DNA of 64,000 bases from JANXLO01 sp038231295 (GCA_038231295.1 JBBRLP010000014.1:3206-67205), one strand, 5' to 3'; shown: positions 50,251-59,407, numbered from the stretch's first letter. Program-made: numbers and translations. Notes: a model not told the origin generated them from the sequence alone.

Positions 50251-51533
50251 GTGACGATACCTCCTGCCTCACCCTGACGCTCGTAGGCGCGTGTCTCTAA
50301 AATGGATGCCAGCCGCAGCACGGCCTCGTAGCAGTCGGTAAACGTGTTATACAGTGGCGCTGGGGCAAGCCGGATGATGTCCGGCGGGCGGAAATCAGGA
50401 ATGACCCCCTCTGCCCGCAGCGCGAGGCTCAGACGCCGCGCCTCCGGGTGGCGGAGCGCGACGTGGCCGCCGCGCCGAGGCGCCTCTCGCGGGTTGACCA
50501 CCTGCACGTCATACCGGCTCAATTTCTCCTCTGCCACTGTCATCAAGTAGTCGGTCATGGCGAGCGATTTTGCCCGCAGGCGTTCCATTCCGGCCTCCGC
50601 GAACAGCGGAAGTGTGCCGATAAGGGGAGCCATGCTCAGAATGTTGGGAGTGCCGATCTGAAGGGAACCTGCGCCTTCGGCGGCCTCAAAATCGGGGGAC
50701 ATCTCGAATTGCGTAGCTTTGCGATGCCCGAACCAGCCTGCCATCCCCGGTGGCCTGCCGAAATGACGCCGATTGAGATAAAGTCCGCCTGCGCTCCCCG
50801 GCCCCGCACACAGGTACTTATAGCTGCACCAGAAGGCGAAGTCCACGCCCCAGGCGTCCAGTTCGTGCGAGACTGCGCCGATAGAATGCGAGCAGTCAAA
50901 GCCGATGAGAATGCCGCGCCGATGCGCTTCCGCGGTCAGTCTCTGCATATCCAGCAGTTGCCCGCTCTGGTAGAGAACGGCCGGAAAGAGAGCGCACTGT
51001 ACCTCTGGGGTCATGGCAGCGATGAGGTCATCCTCGGAGAGCGTCAGCCCGTCGCGGCTCTCGGCAAGGCGCAGGTGCGTTTTCGGCTCGAGACCACGCA
51101 GGCGCAGATGGCTGCTGAGCGCGTAGAGGTCGGAGGGAAAGTTCAGGACGTCGGCCAGAATCGCCGGACGCGAGGCATCGGGGGTATACAGCGTAGAGAG
51201 AAGCTGATGCAGATTGACCGTCGTCGAGTTGGTCACGATCACCTCGTCCGCCCCGGCTCCGACCAGCGCGGCCATCTGCGCACCTAGATCCTCAGCCAGC
51301 GTGAACCAGGCAGGCTGTGCTTCCGTCCAGCCGCCAATCGCCCTCTCCCGCCAATCCTGCATGACGCGAAACACCGCTCGCTCTGCGTCCTTCGCGAGCA
51401 GCCCCAGCGAATTGCCATCGAGGTAGATCGTCTCAGAGGGCAGATAAAAACGGTTCCGAAATTCTGCCAGCACATCTATGCTGTCACAATGGAGGGCAAA
51501 CGCTCTTAGGTCAGGAAATTCGGCGCGAAGCAT
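50247..51533 (-). CDS. kynU: Kynureninase
   Basis: 428 residues. FYLPSETIYLDGNSLGLL at the start, VIVTNSTTVNLHQLLSTLY (PLP phosphate contact), GFDCSHSIGAVSHELDAWGVDFAFWCSYKYLCAGPGS with the PLP lysine in SYKYLC, and GWFGH. Converts kynurenine to anthranilate and alanine with PLP. Forms a two-gene unit with kynB. The route from tryptophan needs a dioxygenase elsewhere. Confidence 0.95.
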   Translation of the reverse strand: MLRAEFPDLRAFALHCDSIDVLAEFRNRFYLPSETIYLDGNSLGLLAKDAERAVFRVMQDWRERAIGGWTEAQPAWFTLAEDLGAQMAALVGAGADEVIVTNSTTVNLHQLLSTLYTPDASRPAILADVLNFPSDLYALSSHLRLRGLEPKTHLRLAESRDGLTLSEDDLIAAMTPEVQCALFPAVLYQSGQLLDMQRLTAEAHRRGILIGFDCSHSIGAVSHELDAWGVDFAFWCSYKYLCAGPGSAGGLYLNRRHFGRPPGMAGWFGHRKATQFEMSPDFEAAEGAGSLQIGTPNILSMAPLIGTLPLFAEAGMERLRAKSLAMTDYLMTVAEEKLSRYDVQVVNPREAPRRGGHVALRHPEARRLSLALRAEGVIPDFRPPDIIRLAPAPLYNTFTDCYEAVLRLASILETRAYERQGEAGGIVT

Positions 51534-51628
51534 GAACTCTCGCTTTCTTGAGAACAGAGAGGAAACGGGTCGGCTCTTGCGGAACTCTGAAGAACTTTAT
51601 CCATCCTTCCGCTGGAAAGGAACTGCCT

Positions 51629-52444
51629 GTGTCGTTCTCGCCCTACCGTCTATGTGCCATTGATATGGATGATACGCTTCTCGGACCGGATCACGCCGTT
51701 TCGGAATTCAACGCAGCCGCTGTTCGCGCTGTGGTCGCACTGGGAGTTAGCGTTGTTATCGCTTCCGGGCGAATGCACGAGGCGACCCTGCCCTTCGTGG
51801 AACAGTTAGGACTGACCACTCCCATCATCTCCTATAACGGCGCGATGGTCAAGAACCCGCATACCGGCGAGGTCTGGCTGCACGAGCGCATAGATGCCGG
51901 GGTCGCGACCCAGGTCATGGACTACGCTCACGTCCACGACTTACAGCTGAACTACTACCTCGACGATCATTTCTACTCGGTGGCCTATACGGAGTGGGCG
52001 CAACTCTACCACGCCCGCACCAACGCCCCCATCGAAATCAAGCCCGATCTCTACACCACGCTGCGGAATACGGCTCCGACCAAAATGATTATCGTGGATT
52101 CGAAAGAGCGCACCGACAGCCTGCTGCCTCCCTTCCGCGAACAGTTCGGCGCAAACCTGTATGTCACCAAGAGCAACGACGAGTATCTGGAGATGATGCC
52201 CCCGCGGGCCAACAAAGCCGCAGCGCTGGCGATTGTCGCGGCAAGATTTGGCTGCACAGCGGCGGAGACTATCGCCTTCGGAGACAGCTACAACGATATT
52301 CCCATGCTGCAATGGGCGGGGCTTGGCATCGCGGTCGGAAATGCGAAACCGGAGGCTATCGCCGCCGCCGACCGCACCGTACTTCGCAGCGCTGAAAACG
52401 GCGTCGGCATCGCCTTGCAGGAAATTTTTCATCTCACTCTATAA
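51629..52444 (+). CDS. Cof-type HAD-superfamily phosphatase
   Basis: 271 residues from GTG 51629 with AAAGGAA upstream; a frame extending to 51548 lacks a ribosome site. HAD motif I LCAIDMDDTLLGPD, motif II VVIASGRMHEAT, Lys of motif III (PRANKAAAL) and motif IV TIAFGDSYNDIPML. The C2B cap lies between (about 90-190). Family members dephosphorylate sugar phosphates, FMN or pyridoxal phosphate. Followed 14 bp later by ppk2; possibly co-transcribed. Confidence 0.93.
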   Translation: MSFSPYRLCAIDMDDTLLGPDHAVSEFNAAAVRAVVALGVSVVIASGRMHEATLPFVEQLGLTTPIISYNGAMVKNPHTGEVWLHERIDAGVATQVMDYAHVHDLQLNYYLDDHFYSVAYTEWAQLYHARTNAPIEIKPDLYTTLRNTAPTKMIIVDSKERTDSLLPPFREQFGANLYVTKSNDEYLEMMPPRANKAAALAIVAARFGCTAAETIAFGDSYNDIPMLQWAGLGIAVGNAKPEAIAAADRTVLRSAENGVGIALQEIFHLTL

Positions 52445-52458
52445 GGAGACTACAGGAC

Positions 52459-53286
52459 ATGGCTCTGTTGCAGCGACTGAACGGAAGTAAAAAAGTGCGG
52501 ATCAAGGATTTTGATCCCGATACCGATGGCGGCCTCAAACGCGAAGAGGCCGAGAAGCAGACGCTCGCGCTCTGTCAGGAACTGGATGAACTCCAACAGT
52601 TGCAGTATGCCGCCCAGGAGACCCCGGTACTGATTGTCCTGCAGGGCATGGATACAGCAGGCAAGGACGGCACGATCAGCCACGTCATGCGCTATATGAA
52701 CCCGCAAAGCTGCCGGGTCGCCTCCTTCAAGGCTCCCACTCCGGTCGAACTCTCGCACGACTTTCTCTGGCGCATCCATTCCGAAGTGCCGGGCAAGGGA
52801 ACGATAACGATCTTCAACCGCTCGCATTATGAAGATGTGCTGGTAGTGCGTGTTCACAACCTCATGCCGCCTAAAGTCGTCAAGGCCCGCTATGGTGACA
52901 TCAACAACTTCGAGAAACTGCTCGTCGAAAACAACACGCTCATCCTGAAGTTCTTTCTGCATATTAGCAAGGACGAACAGGAGAAACGGCTGCTGGCTCG
53001 CGAAAAAGACCCCACGAAAGCCTGGAAACTCTCCCCGGCAGACTGGAAAGAGCGCGAACTCTGGGACGACTATCAGTCGGCGTTCGAGGATGTGCTGAAC
53101 CGTTGTTCCGCGCCAACGGCCCCCTGGTTCGTCGTGCCTGCCAATCACAAGTGGTATCGCAACTTCGCCATTGCCGAAACGATGGTTCAGGCGATGCGGC
53201 CCTATCGCAAATCGTGGGAGAACCGCCTCAAAGAGATCGGTTCCGAGGGATTGAAGCAGTTGCGTGCCATGCGTCAGTCGCACTGA
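52459..53286 (+). CDS. ppk2: Polyphosphate kinase 2 family protein
   Basis: 275 residues. Walker A LQGMDTAGKDGTISHVM, ELSHDFLWRIHSEVPGKGTITIFNRSHYEDVLVVRVHNL (Walker B and lid regions) and a C-terminal LWDDYQSAFEDVLNRCSAPTAPWFVVPANHKWYRN. The length and single domain fit class I or III PPK2, which phosphorylate ADP or AMP from polyphosphate. AGGAG lies 10 nt before the ATG. Confidence 0.94.
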   Translation: MALLQRLNGSKKVRIKDFDPDTDGGLKREEAEKQTLALCQELDELQQLQYAAQETPVLIVLQGMDTAGKDGTISHVMRYMNPQSCRVASFKAPTPVELSHDFLWRIHSEVPGKGTITIFNRSHYEDVLVVRVHNLMPPKVVKARYGDINNFEKLLVENNTLILKFFLHISKDEQEKRLLAREKDPTKAWKLSPADWKERELWDDYQSAFEDVLNRCSAPTAPWFVVPANHKWYRNFAIAETMVQAMRPYRKSWENRLKEIGSEGLKQLRAMRQSH

Positions 53287-53349
53287 TGCGCCCGCCTCCT
53301 GTCAGCCCCCTGTCCCACCGGGACTCCCTATCGTATGAAAATCCCTTCT

Positions 53350-53405
53350 CCCCCGGAATCGGGGGCCAAGGGGCGATGCTTTCCTATTCCCCCGGAATCG
53401 GGGGG
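53350..53405. repeat. Two copies of a CCCCCG-GAAT-CGGGGG hairpin motif
   Basis: Copies at 53350-53365 and 53389-53405, each a 6-bp stem with loop GAAT, followed by GGG-CAAGGGG or GGGCGAAAGGGG. Same motif as in the 32965-33075 inverted repeat. Lies between convergent ppk2 and glycosyltransferase genes. Confidence 0.65.
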
Positions 53406-53425
53406 CGAAAGGGGTCGGTTTCCCC

Positions 53426-54604
53426 TCAGTGCGGGTGATGCCCGCGCCCGTAGACTTCGATTGCATGGTCATACACCTGCCGGGTGAGGGCCGCCACACG
53501 GGGCCAGGAGAACCGCTGCGCGTAGCGGCCCGCATTCGCCGCGAGTCGTTCACGGCGTTCCGGTTCTTCCAGCAGGGCGAGAAGTTTCTGCCGGTAGTCG
53601 TCCACGTCTCCGGCCTGGAAAAGCTGAAGGCAGCCGATGCGGGCCTCAATCTCGCGAAAACAGTCCATGTCCGATGCCAGGATCGGTTTGCCGTAGGTGA
53701 TCGGGAAGGTCACGGAGTAGGAGCCGGTCGCCTGGGTGTGAGGAACGAGGATCAGATCACTGCCCGCCATGACTTCCGCGATTTCGCTCTCCGGCAGGAA
53801 ACCGGTCAGTGTGACGCGCTCCTCCAGTCCTGCCGCCTTGATGGCGCCTGTCAGTTGTTCCAGATAGGGCTGCATATCGGCGTTCCGCGCCCCGCCTGCG
53901 ATAACGAGGCGCACGTCGGCGGGCAGGGAGGGCAGAAGTTCCAGGGTCAGCTCGTAGCCCTTATTGGGGGCGACATAGCCGAAAATCGTCAGCACACGTT
54001 TGCCCTCGAAGCCATACCGGGAACGAAACGCTTCTCCCCTGGCCGGTGCAGCGAGCGGTTCGGGGATGCCCGCAGGAATGATGGTCACATACTCCGGCCT
54101 CGCCCCGCGCTCGATAAGCGCGTTTCGGGCAGCGGCAGTGTGGACAATGGTCATGGCGGTGATGAAGGGGGCGATGTCCACGCTCTCACGATACGGGATA
54201 TTGTTGACGAGGAACTGCTTGAGGAGGCGTTTGTGCAGGCGCGTTTCGGTGTCGAGGCGGAGGAGTTCAGCAAGGGAATAGGTCGTGTGCGCCGTGATGA
54301 CCATCGGCTTTTGAATCAGATAACGCAGTTCCCAGTATCCCGTGTTTGGTTTAAGAGACCAGGGACGGCGCGGCAGAATTCCTCCCCAGAAACTGTGTTC
54401 GTGCTGAATATGCACCACGCTGATATCATCGGCATTCAGGCGCTCGGCCTGTTCCACATAGTGCGCGGTGGGCTGCCTGCCTTCGGTGATCGGCACAATC
54501 TCTACCTCAACATCCGGCAGAGAGCGCAATCCCTCGCACAGGTCTCGTGTATAAGAGGCGATGCCACACCGGTCGCCGGTCGTCGTCACCATAGCGACTT
54601 TCAT
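53426..54604 (-). CDS. GT4-type glycosyltransferase
   Basis: 392 residues. MKVAMVTTTGDRCGIASYTRDLCEGL start, DISVVHIQHEHSFWGGILPRRP, MVITAHTTYSLAELL, then the UDP-sugar domain: VTIIPAGIPEPLAAP, KRVLTIFGYVAPNKGYELTLELLPSL, VRLVIAGGAR, SDLILVPHTQATGSYSVTFPITYGKPILASD. GT-B fold, no membrane segment. Paralogous to the enzyme at 33091-34239. The GtrA protein gene lies 18 bp upstream on the same strand, which suggests a role in lipid-linked glycan or teichoic-like surface polymer assembly. Confidence 0.92.
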   Translation of the reverse strand: MKVAMVTTTGDRCGIASYTRDLCEGLRSLPDVEVEIVPITEGRQPTAHYVEQAERLNADDISVVHIQHEHSFWGGILPRRPWSLKPNTGYWELRYLIQKPMVITAHTTYSLAELLRLDTETRLHKRLLKQFLVNNIPYRESVDIAPFITAMTIVHTAAARNALIERGARPEYVTIIPAGIPEPLAAPARGEAFRSRYGFEGKRVLTIFGYVAPNKGYELTLELLPSLPADVRLVIAGGARNADMQPYLEQLTGAIKAAGLEERVTLTGFLPESEIAEVMAGSDLILVPHTQATGSYSVTFPITYGKPILASDMDCFREIEARIGCLQLFQAGDVDDYRQKLLALLEEPERRERLAANAGRYAQRFSWPRVAALTRQVYDHAIEVYGRGHHPH

Positions 54605-54622
54605 GCCTGCGCCTCCCCTGCC

Positions 54623-55081
54623 CTACTCCGCAGTTTCCGCGAATGTCCACCGTTTGTTCGCGAGAAAATTCCAGGCGGAGACAAGCACTATGGCGAGCGC
54701 TTTCGCAATGAACCAGACGGTACGCGGCGGTTCGGATTTCATCACGATCTGGTGCGTGAACAAAATAAAGACAAGCTTCATGATGCTGTTATTGAGGAGA
54801 TAGCCGACGAGATTGACCGCAACAAACTTAACGTACTGCGTGTGCCTCCGAGCCGCTCCCATGCCGCGAAACGTCCACAGGCTGTTCCAGATATAGCCGT
54901 TTGTCACTGCGACCAGGAACGAAAGCGTGTTCGCCAGCAGCCAGTTCATGCCGTAAGCATCCATCAGCCGCCGCGATATAAGCACGTCCAGAGCAGTACT
55001 CGACAGACCTATCAGGCAAAACTTGACGAACTGTTTCAGATTCTCGCTTTTCGAAATCTCCGCGTTCACAGTCACAGACAT
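54623..55081 (-). CDS. GtrA family membrane protein
   Basis: 152 residues with four hydrophobic helices: LKQFVKFCLIGLSSTALDVLISRRLM, LLANTLSFLVAVTNGYIWNSLWTF, YVKFVAVNLVGYLLNNSIMKLVFILFTHQI, and TVWFIAKALAIVLVSAWNFLANKRWTF. The paired FxGxxx/NF.ankrWTF signature is that of GtrA/flippase-like proteins for polyprenyl-linked sugars. Co-directional with the downstream glycosyltransferase. Confidence 0.93.
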   Translation of the reverse strand: MSVTVNAEISKSENLKQFVKFCLIGLSSTALDVLISRRLMDAYGMNWLLANTLSFLVAVTNGYIWNSLWTFRGMGAARRHTQYVKFVAVNLVGYLLNNSIMKLVFILFTHQIVMKSEPPRTVWFIAKALAIVLVSAWNFLANKRWTFAETAE

Positions 55082-55179
55082 ACTCTCTCCCTGTACGGCT
55101 TAAAACTTATTTCCTTTTTCGGCATTATACCCCACGCAGGTGCGCGGGACATCGGGGAAGGATACAAGATCGCGATAAC

Positions 55180-55710
55180 CTACACTGTGGCGCGACACCC
55201 ACAGGCGAATTGCAGCAGAACAGGAGAAAGATGCAGGCTCTTCTTTCCGTGCTGATAGTGGGCGACACTGTTGTCCGAAGGATCGAAAATCACGATGTCC
55301 TTTATTCCGTGAGCGAGGTAGAATGGCAGACTTATCTCGGTGTCTTTCTTCTCATACCCGACGCTGATGATCTCGATTACGGCTTCCGGCAGACGTGTGA
55401 TGGCGCTGTCTTGCTCCGCAGGCTCCGTACAGTAAACAGCGATATCCGGGCGTTTGATGGAGCCGTCGGGAAACAAAATGGTTACATCCGCAACGGGGAT
55501 ACAGTCACACCCGGTCTCTCCAGCGCTGTTCAGCAGGGACATCTGAATGTCGAGCGTCTTCTTCTGGTGCCGATAGACCGGAGACGCTTCCCAGATAGGA
55601 AGCCCGTTGACATACTCCAACTTGAATCCTTTCTGACCCCCTTCTCCCTGCTGAATCTCATTCAGGATTTGGTTGGGAGGCAGATTCATTTCCAGCGTTT
55701 GAGAAGTCAT
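55180..55710 (-). CDS. Uma2 family (DUF820) PD-(D/E)XK nuclease-like protein
   Basis: 176 residues. FKLEYVNGLPIWEASP is the Uma2 start (y..vdG.i...sp), followed by DVTILFPDGSIKRPDIAVYC and EAVIEIISVGYEKKDTEISLPFYLAHGIKDIVIFDP. The Asp of RPD and Glu-x-Ile-Ser of EIIS, with downstream Lys, form the PD-(D/E)XK core. Uma2 genes are common and multi-copy in cyanobacteria and armatimonads; role unproven. Transcribed alone. Confidence 0.9.
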   Translation of the reverse strand: MTSQTLEMNLPPNQILNEIQQGEGGQKGFKLEYVNGLPIWEASPVYRHQKKTLDIQMSLLNSAGETGCDCIPVADVTILFPDGSIKRPDIAVYCTEPAEQDSAITRLPEAVIEIISVGYEKKDTEISLPFYLAHGIKDIVIFDPSDNSVAHYQHGKKSLHLSPVLLQFACGCRATV

Positions 55711-55864
55711 CGGACAGGTCTCCTATTCCATTCCAGGTCTCGACGGCGCAGCGCTATACCCTATAACGCGGTTTCGTTCTTCCGAAGTTCCAGCGTAAAG
55801 CGACAGGAGCCGATTCGCAACGTTGAGCCGCGCCAGACACACCGCCTGAGAAACGCCAACGAAC

Positions 55865-55900
55865 TTGCAAAATGAACGTTCTATCCTGTATAATCAGGAT
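55865..55900 (+). promoter_or_regulatory. Promoter of CBS-DUF1385 gene with inverted repeat around the -10 box
   Basis: TTGCAA (55865-55870), 18-nt spacer and perfect TATAAT (55889-55894). The -10 hexamer is flanked by ATCCTG (55883-55888) and CAGGAT (55895-55900), a perfect inverted repeat centred on the -10. Leader of about 73 nt. Confidence 0.65.
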
Positions 55901-55973
55901 AATGGTCAGGGCAGCCTGCCCCGGCGCTGTGCGTACCGGGTTTGCGGGAGTTCGCCGAACAGGATAGTCTTTT

Positions 55974-57176
55974 ATGTCCGAAACTAGCGCTTCGCCGCAG
56001 TCCAGTCTGCGCTCCGTTCTCCGCTCTGCTCCCCTGCTCGCGCCGGAGGATAGTCTGCGCCGCTGTCTACAGGTGTCGCGGTTCCAGCCGCTTCTCTCGC
56101 TCCCCGTTGTCGAGAACGGCAGGCTCAGGGGAATGGTTGCCCTCAGCGACCTGCTGCCTCTCCTCGCTGAAGAGGCGGGGGAGGGCCGTGATAGCCGACT
56201 GGATGCGCCCGTCGCTGGTATCATGCAAGCCCCGATAGTCACGGCAAGTCCTGAGATGACGACAGACGCAATCGGCAGACTGTGCGCCCTGCACCGCCTG
56301 TCCGAAGTTCCCGTTGTGGATGATCGGGGCTATTATCTCGGCATGGTCAGCGCGGCGGACCTGCTTTTGCCCGATGCTCCGATGCCGCGCCCGGCGCGAA
56401 TCGGCGGGATGGCAACTCCTTTTGGCGTCTATCTGACCGATGGAACGGTGCGTGCGGGGGCAAACGATTTCGCGCTCGTCACGACCGGCGTGATGATGAC
56501 GCTGCTCTACAGCAGTTCCTATCTGATCGTTCTGGGGGCCGGGATGCTCCTGAACCGATTTGCCCATCTGCCGAATCCGCATCTTTTAGATCCGGACTAC
56601 GCCCCCCCTGCCTCGCAGCCTCTGATGGGACTGGTTTCGGTGGGACTGAGCGTGGTGGTGCTGGCGCTCTTTATGCTCTTGATGCGGGCCAGCAGGCTTG
56701 CCGGATTCCATGCCGCCGAGCATCAGACCGTCCATGCCGTGGAGCGCGGCGAAAACCTTCTCCCAACGATTGTCCAGCGGATGCCGCGACCTCATCCGCG
56801 CTGCGGGACCAATCTGGTGGCAGCCGTCATGGTGTTTTCGACACTCTCGCAGGCGTTCGCATATATCCCGGCTCTGGATGGCGGAATCGCACAGATTGCC
56901 GCGATTCTCGCGACCCTGTTCACCTGGCGCAGCGTCGGAACGTTCCTGCAGGAGCGGTTCACGACGCGCCCCGCCACCGACCGTGAACTCCGCAGTGGGA
57001 TCGCCGCCGGACAGGAACTGTTGAACCGGTTTGTATCCAGCCCACCCAGTCGCCCCACTGTGCTTCAGCGTGTCTGGTTCTCCGGGATGATACAGGTAAT
57101 GAGCGGGATGGGCCTCACCTATGCGGTCTACTATCTGGGCTGGCTCGTCTGGAAACGGTTCGTAGGAACCGTGTAA
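55974..57176 (+). CDS. CBS-domain DUF1385 membrane protein
   Basis: 400 residues. Two CBS motifs occupy about 1-130 (SLPVVENGRLRGMVALSDLLPLL; EVPVVDDRGYYLGMVSAADLLL). The DUF1385 part begins RIGGMATPFGVYLTDGTVRAGAND and has the signature GFHAAEHQTVHAVERGE and RMPRPHPRCGTNLVAAVMVF, with five or so membrane helices. CBS pairs usually sense adenosine nucleotides. DUF1385 is widely conserved in Gram-positives and Terrabacteria, with no biochemical function known. Most DUF1385 proteins lack CBS domains, so this fusion is informative. argS follows 24 bp later. Confidence 0.9.
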   Translation: MSETSASPQSSLRSVLRSAPLLAPEDSLRRCLQVSRFQPLLSLPVVENGRLRGMVALSDLLPLLAEEAGEGRDSRLDAPVAGIMQAPIVTASPEMTTDAIGRLCALHRLSEVPVVDDRGYYLGMVSAADLLLPDAPMPRPARIGGMATPFGVYLTDGTVRAGANDFALVTTGVMMTLLYSSSYLIVLGAGMLLNRFAHLPNPHLLDPDYAPPASQPLMGLVSVGLSVVVLALFMLLMRASRLAGFHAAEHQTVHAVERGENLLPTIVQRMPRPHPRCGTNLVAAVMVFSTLSQAFAYIPALDGGIAQIAAILATLFTWRSVGTFLQERFTTRPATDRELRSGIAAGQELLNRFVSSPPSRPTVLQRVWFSGMIQVMSGMGLTYAVYYLGWLVWKRFVGTV

Positions 57177-57200
57177 ACAGTGTGCTGAAGGAGTTTCTGT

Positions 57201-58967
57201 GTGATAACTGATGATCTTGCCTCCCTTGTCCGCAGCGCGGTACTGGCCGCACGGGATGCCGGGGAGTTTTCGCTTTCCGAAGAGGATTTCGCCGTGCCGC
57301 TGGTCACGCCACGCCAGAAAGAGCATGGGGATTTCTCCAGCACGGTGGCGCTCTCGCTCAAAAAAGCCACGGGAATGAACGACAGCCGTGAGATCGCCGC
57401 CCGCATCCTGCGGCACCTTCCCCCGGAGAACCCGCTGATCGAGAGTACCGACGTCGCGGGGCCGGGCTTCATCAATTTTCACCTCAAACCCGACTGGCTC
57501 CATGCCGTTTTGCCACGCATTGAGGTCGAAGACGCCTGCTATGGCACGACCAACTCGCGCAGTGGCGAAAAGGTTCTGATCGAGTTCGTCAGCGCCAATC
57601 CGACCGGCCCTATCAGCGTAGTCAACGGTCGTGCGGCCGCGCTTGGCGATGTCCTGGGCAATCTGCTTGCGGCGCAGGGCTGTCAGGTCGGGCGTGAGTT
57701 CTACATCAACGATGCCCTGAATTCGACGCAGATGGAGATTTTCGCCGAATCGGTGATCGCCCGGTATCTCCAGCAGAACGGCTATCCCCTCCACTTCGCG
57801 GACGGACGCACGGAACCGGGCGTCCCACAAGCCGAGAGCGTGGGCGAGTTCGTCCCGGCGGAATTCCCGGAAAAAGGCTACCCCGGCGACTACGTGCGCG
57901 AAATCGCCGAGAAGATTATGGGAGAGGTCGGCGCTAAGTATGTGCGCTCAGACGAGGATGAACGCCGAGCTTACTTCCGCACTGCCACGCTGCGCTACAT
58001 GATTGCCTCCCAACGGGCAGCGCTCGAGGCGTTCGGCCTGCACTACGACACCTGGTTCTTCGAGAGCAGTCTGTACGAGTCGGACGCGGTCGAACAGACG
58101 ATTGCGAAACTGAAAGAGCGCGGTTACGCCTACGAGAAGGACGGCGCACTCTGGCTGCGCTCCACTGCCCTCGGAGACGACAAAGACCGGGTTCTGGTAC
58201 GTTCCAACGAGAAGGCTACCTACATCGCCGCCGATGCCGCCTACCACGACAACAAATTTCAGCGCGGCTATACCCATCTGATCAACATCTGGGGCGCCGA
58301 TCATCACGGCTATGTGGCTCGACTCAAGGCAGGAGTCGCCGCTCTGGGTTACGACCCGAAACGTCTGGAGATCGTGCTGACTCAGATGGTGTCTCTGGTT
58401 CGGGACGGCGAGGCTGTCATCGGGGGTAAGCGCAAGGGCAACGTCATCGAGCTGAAGGAAGACCTTATCGAAGAGATCGGCAAGGATGCCGCCCGCTTCT
58501 ACTTCCTGCTCAACTCCTACGAGACGCCCGCAACGGTGGATGTGGAACTCGCGAAGAAGCAGAGCAACGACAACCCGGTCTACTATGTTCAGTACGCACA
58601 CGCCCGCCTTAGCAACATTCTCCGCACTGCCGAGGCACGCGGCCTAATGCGGAAACCCGCTCAGGATATCGGTCTCGCCGCGCTGACGCATCCGAGCGAA
58701 CTGGACGTGCTGCGAAAACTGACCGACTATCCGGCGGAGGTCACCACTGCGGCGACCGACTACGCCCCGCACCGGCTCACACGATTCGGCATGGACCTTG
58801 CCAGCCTGCTCAACGTGTTCTATGAGAACTGCCGTGTTCTGCCCGGCACCGAGGAGAATATCTCGCCCGAAGTCACCGCCGCACGGCTCGCGCTGGTGAA
58901 TGGGGCGCGAATCGTCCTTCGAAATCTCCTGACGATGCTGGGAATCTCCGCTCCTGAGAAGATGTAA
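57201..58967 (+). CDS. argS: Arginyl-tRNA synthetase with degenerate HIGH and KMSKS motifs
   Basis: 588 residues from GTG 57201 (GAAGGAG upstream). N-terminal Add1 domain, then SANPTGP and SVVN (residues 139-142) in place of the HIGH-type HVGH, followed by GRAAALGDVLGNLLAAQG and FYINDALNSTQ. The KMSKS position reads IGGKRKGN (407-414). NSYETPATVDVELAKKQSNDNPVYYVQYAHARLSNI begins the anticodon domain. The rest is colinear with bacterial ArgRS of normal length. This is the only ArgRS in the window, so it is presumably active. Similar SVVN/NIVN-type motifs are recalled from some Firmicutes and Chloroflexi ArgRS. Confidence 0.93.
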   Translation: MITDDLASLVRSAVLAARDAGEFSLSEEDFAVPLVTPRQKEHGDFSSTVALSLKKATGMNDSREIAARILRHLPPENPLIESTDVAGPGFINFHLKPDWLHAVLPRIEVEDACYGTTNSRSGEKVLIEFVSANPTGPISVVNGRAAALGDVLGNLLAAQGCQVGREFYINDALNSTQMEIFAESVIARYLQQNGYPLHFADGRTEPGVPQAESVGEFVPAEFPEKGYPGDYVREIAEKIMGEVGAKYVRSDEDERRAYFRTATLRYMIASQRAALEAFGLHYDTWFFESSLYESDAVEQTIAKLKERGYAYEKDGALWLRSTALGDDKDRVLVRSNEKATYIAADAAYHDNKFQRGYTHLINIWGADHHGYVARLKAGVAALGYDPKRLEIVLTQMVSLVRDGEAVIGGKRKGNVIELKEDLIEEIGKDAARFYFLLNSYETPATVDVELAKKQSNDNPVYYVQYAHARLSNILRTAEARGLMRKPAQDIGLAALTHPSELDVLRKLTDYPAEVTTAATDYAPHRLTRFGMDLASLLNVFYENCRVLPGTEENISPEVTAARLALVNGARIVLRNLLTMLGISAPEKM

Positions 58968-59056
58968 CGGGGCGCAATGAACGAACTTTCTTCGCCCGCA
59001 GGCTCGTCCATTCAGACGAAGGGGCCACCCATAAGACCCTGGAAAGCAGGCCATCT

Positions 59057-59407
59057 ATGTTTGCCATGAACTTCTATGCCGAGTACTACGAAGAGGTACT
59101 CCGCAACGGTCGTAAAACGATAACCATCCGCCTCGGCGACAAAGCCGACAAATATCAGGCGGGAATGCTCATCTGGGTGACTGTCGGGCCACGCTTCGGG
59201 CGGCGGCAGAAACTCTTCACGGCTATACTGGATCGTGTGGAAGTCAAAACGATAGACCAGCTTTCGCCGCGTGAAATCCAGAAAGAGAATCCGGAGTTCC
59301 GCACCTCCGAAGACATTATCCATCTGATGCGGCGCATCTATTCCGACGACATCTCGGTGGAAGACACGGTGACGGTGATTCACTTCTCGCCGGTAGACGA
59401 GTATTGA
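59057..59407 (+). CDS. ASCH domain protein
   Basis: 116 residues. NFYAEYYEEVLRNGRKTITIRLGDKADKYQAGMLIWVTVG is an ASCH/PUA-like fold start, with FTAILDRVEVKTIDQLSPREIQKENPEFRTSEDIIHLMRRIY and DTVTVIHFSPV. ASCH domains are thought to bind RNA or hydrolyse modified nucleosides (YqfB). It lies 89 bp after argS on the same strand, so a tRNA-related role is conceivable. ATG 59057 has a weak GAAAGCAGG site. Confidence 0.85.
   Translation: MFAMNFYAEYYEEVLRNGRKTITIRLGDKADKYQAGMLIWVTVGPRFGRRQKLFTAILDRVEVKTIDQLSPREIQKENPEFRTSEDIIHLMRRIYSDDISVEDTVTVIHFSPVDEY

Noticed and set aside
53429..55255. 608-residue plus-strand open frame
   Set aside because: Shadow opposite the GT4 and GtrA genes, a product of high GC content.
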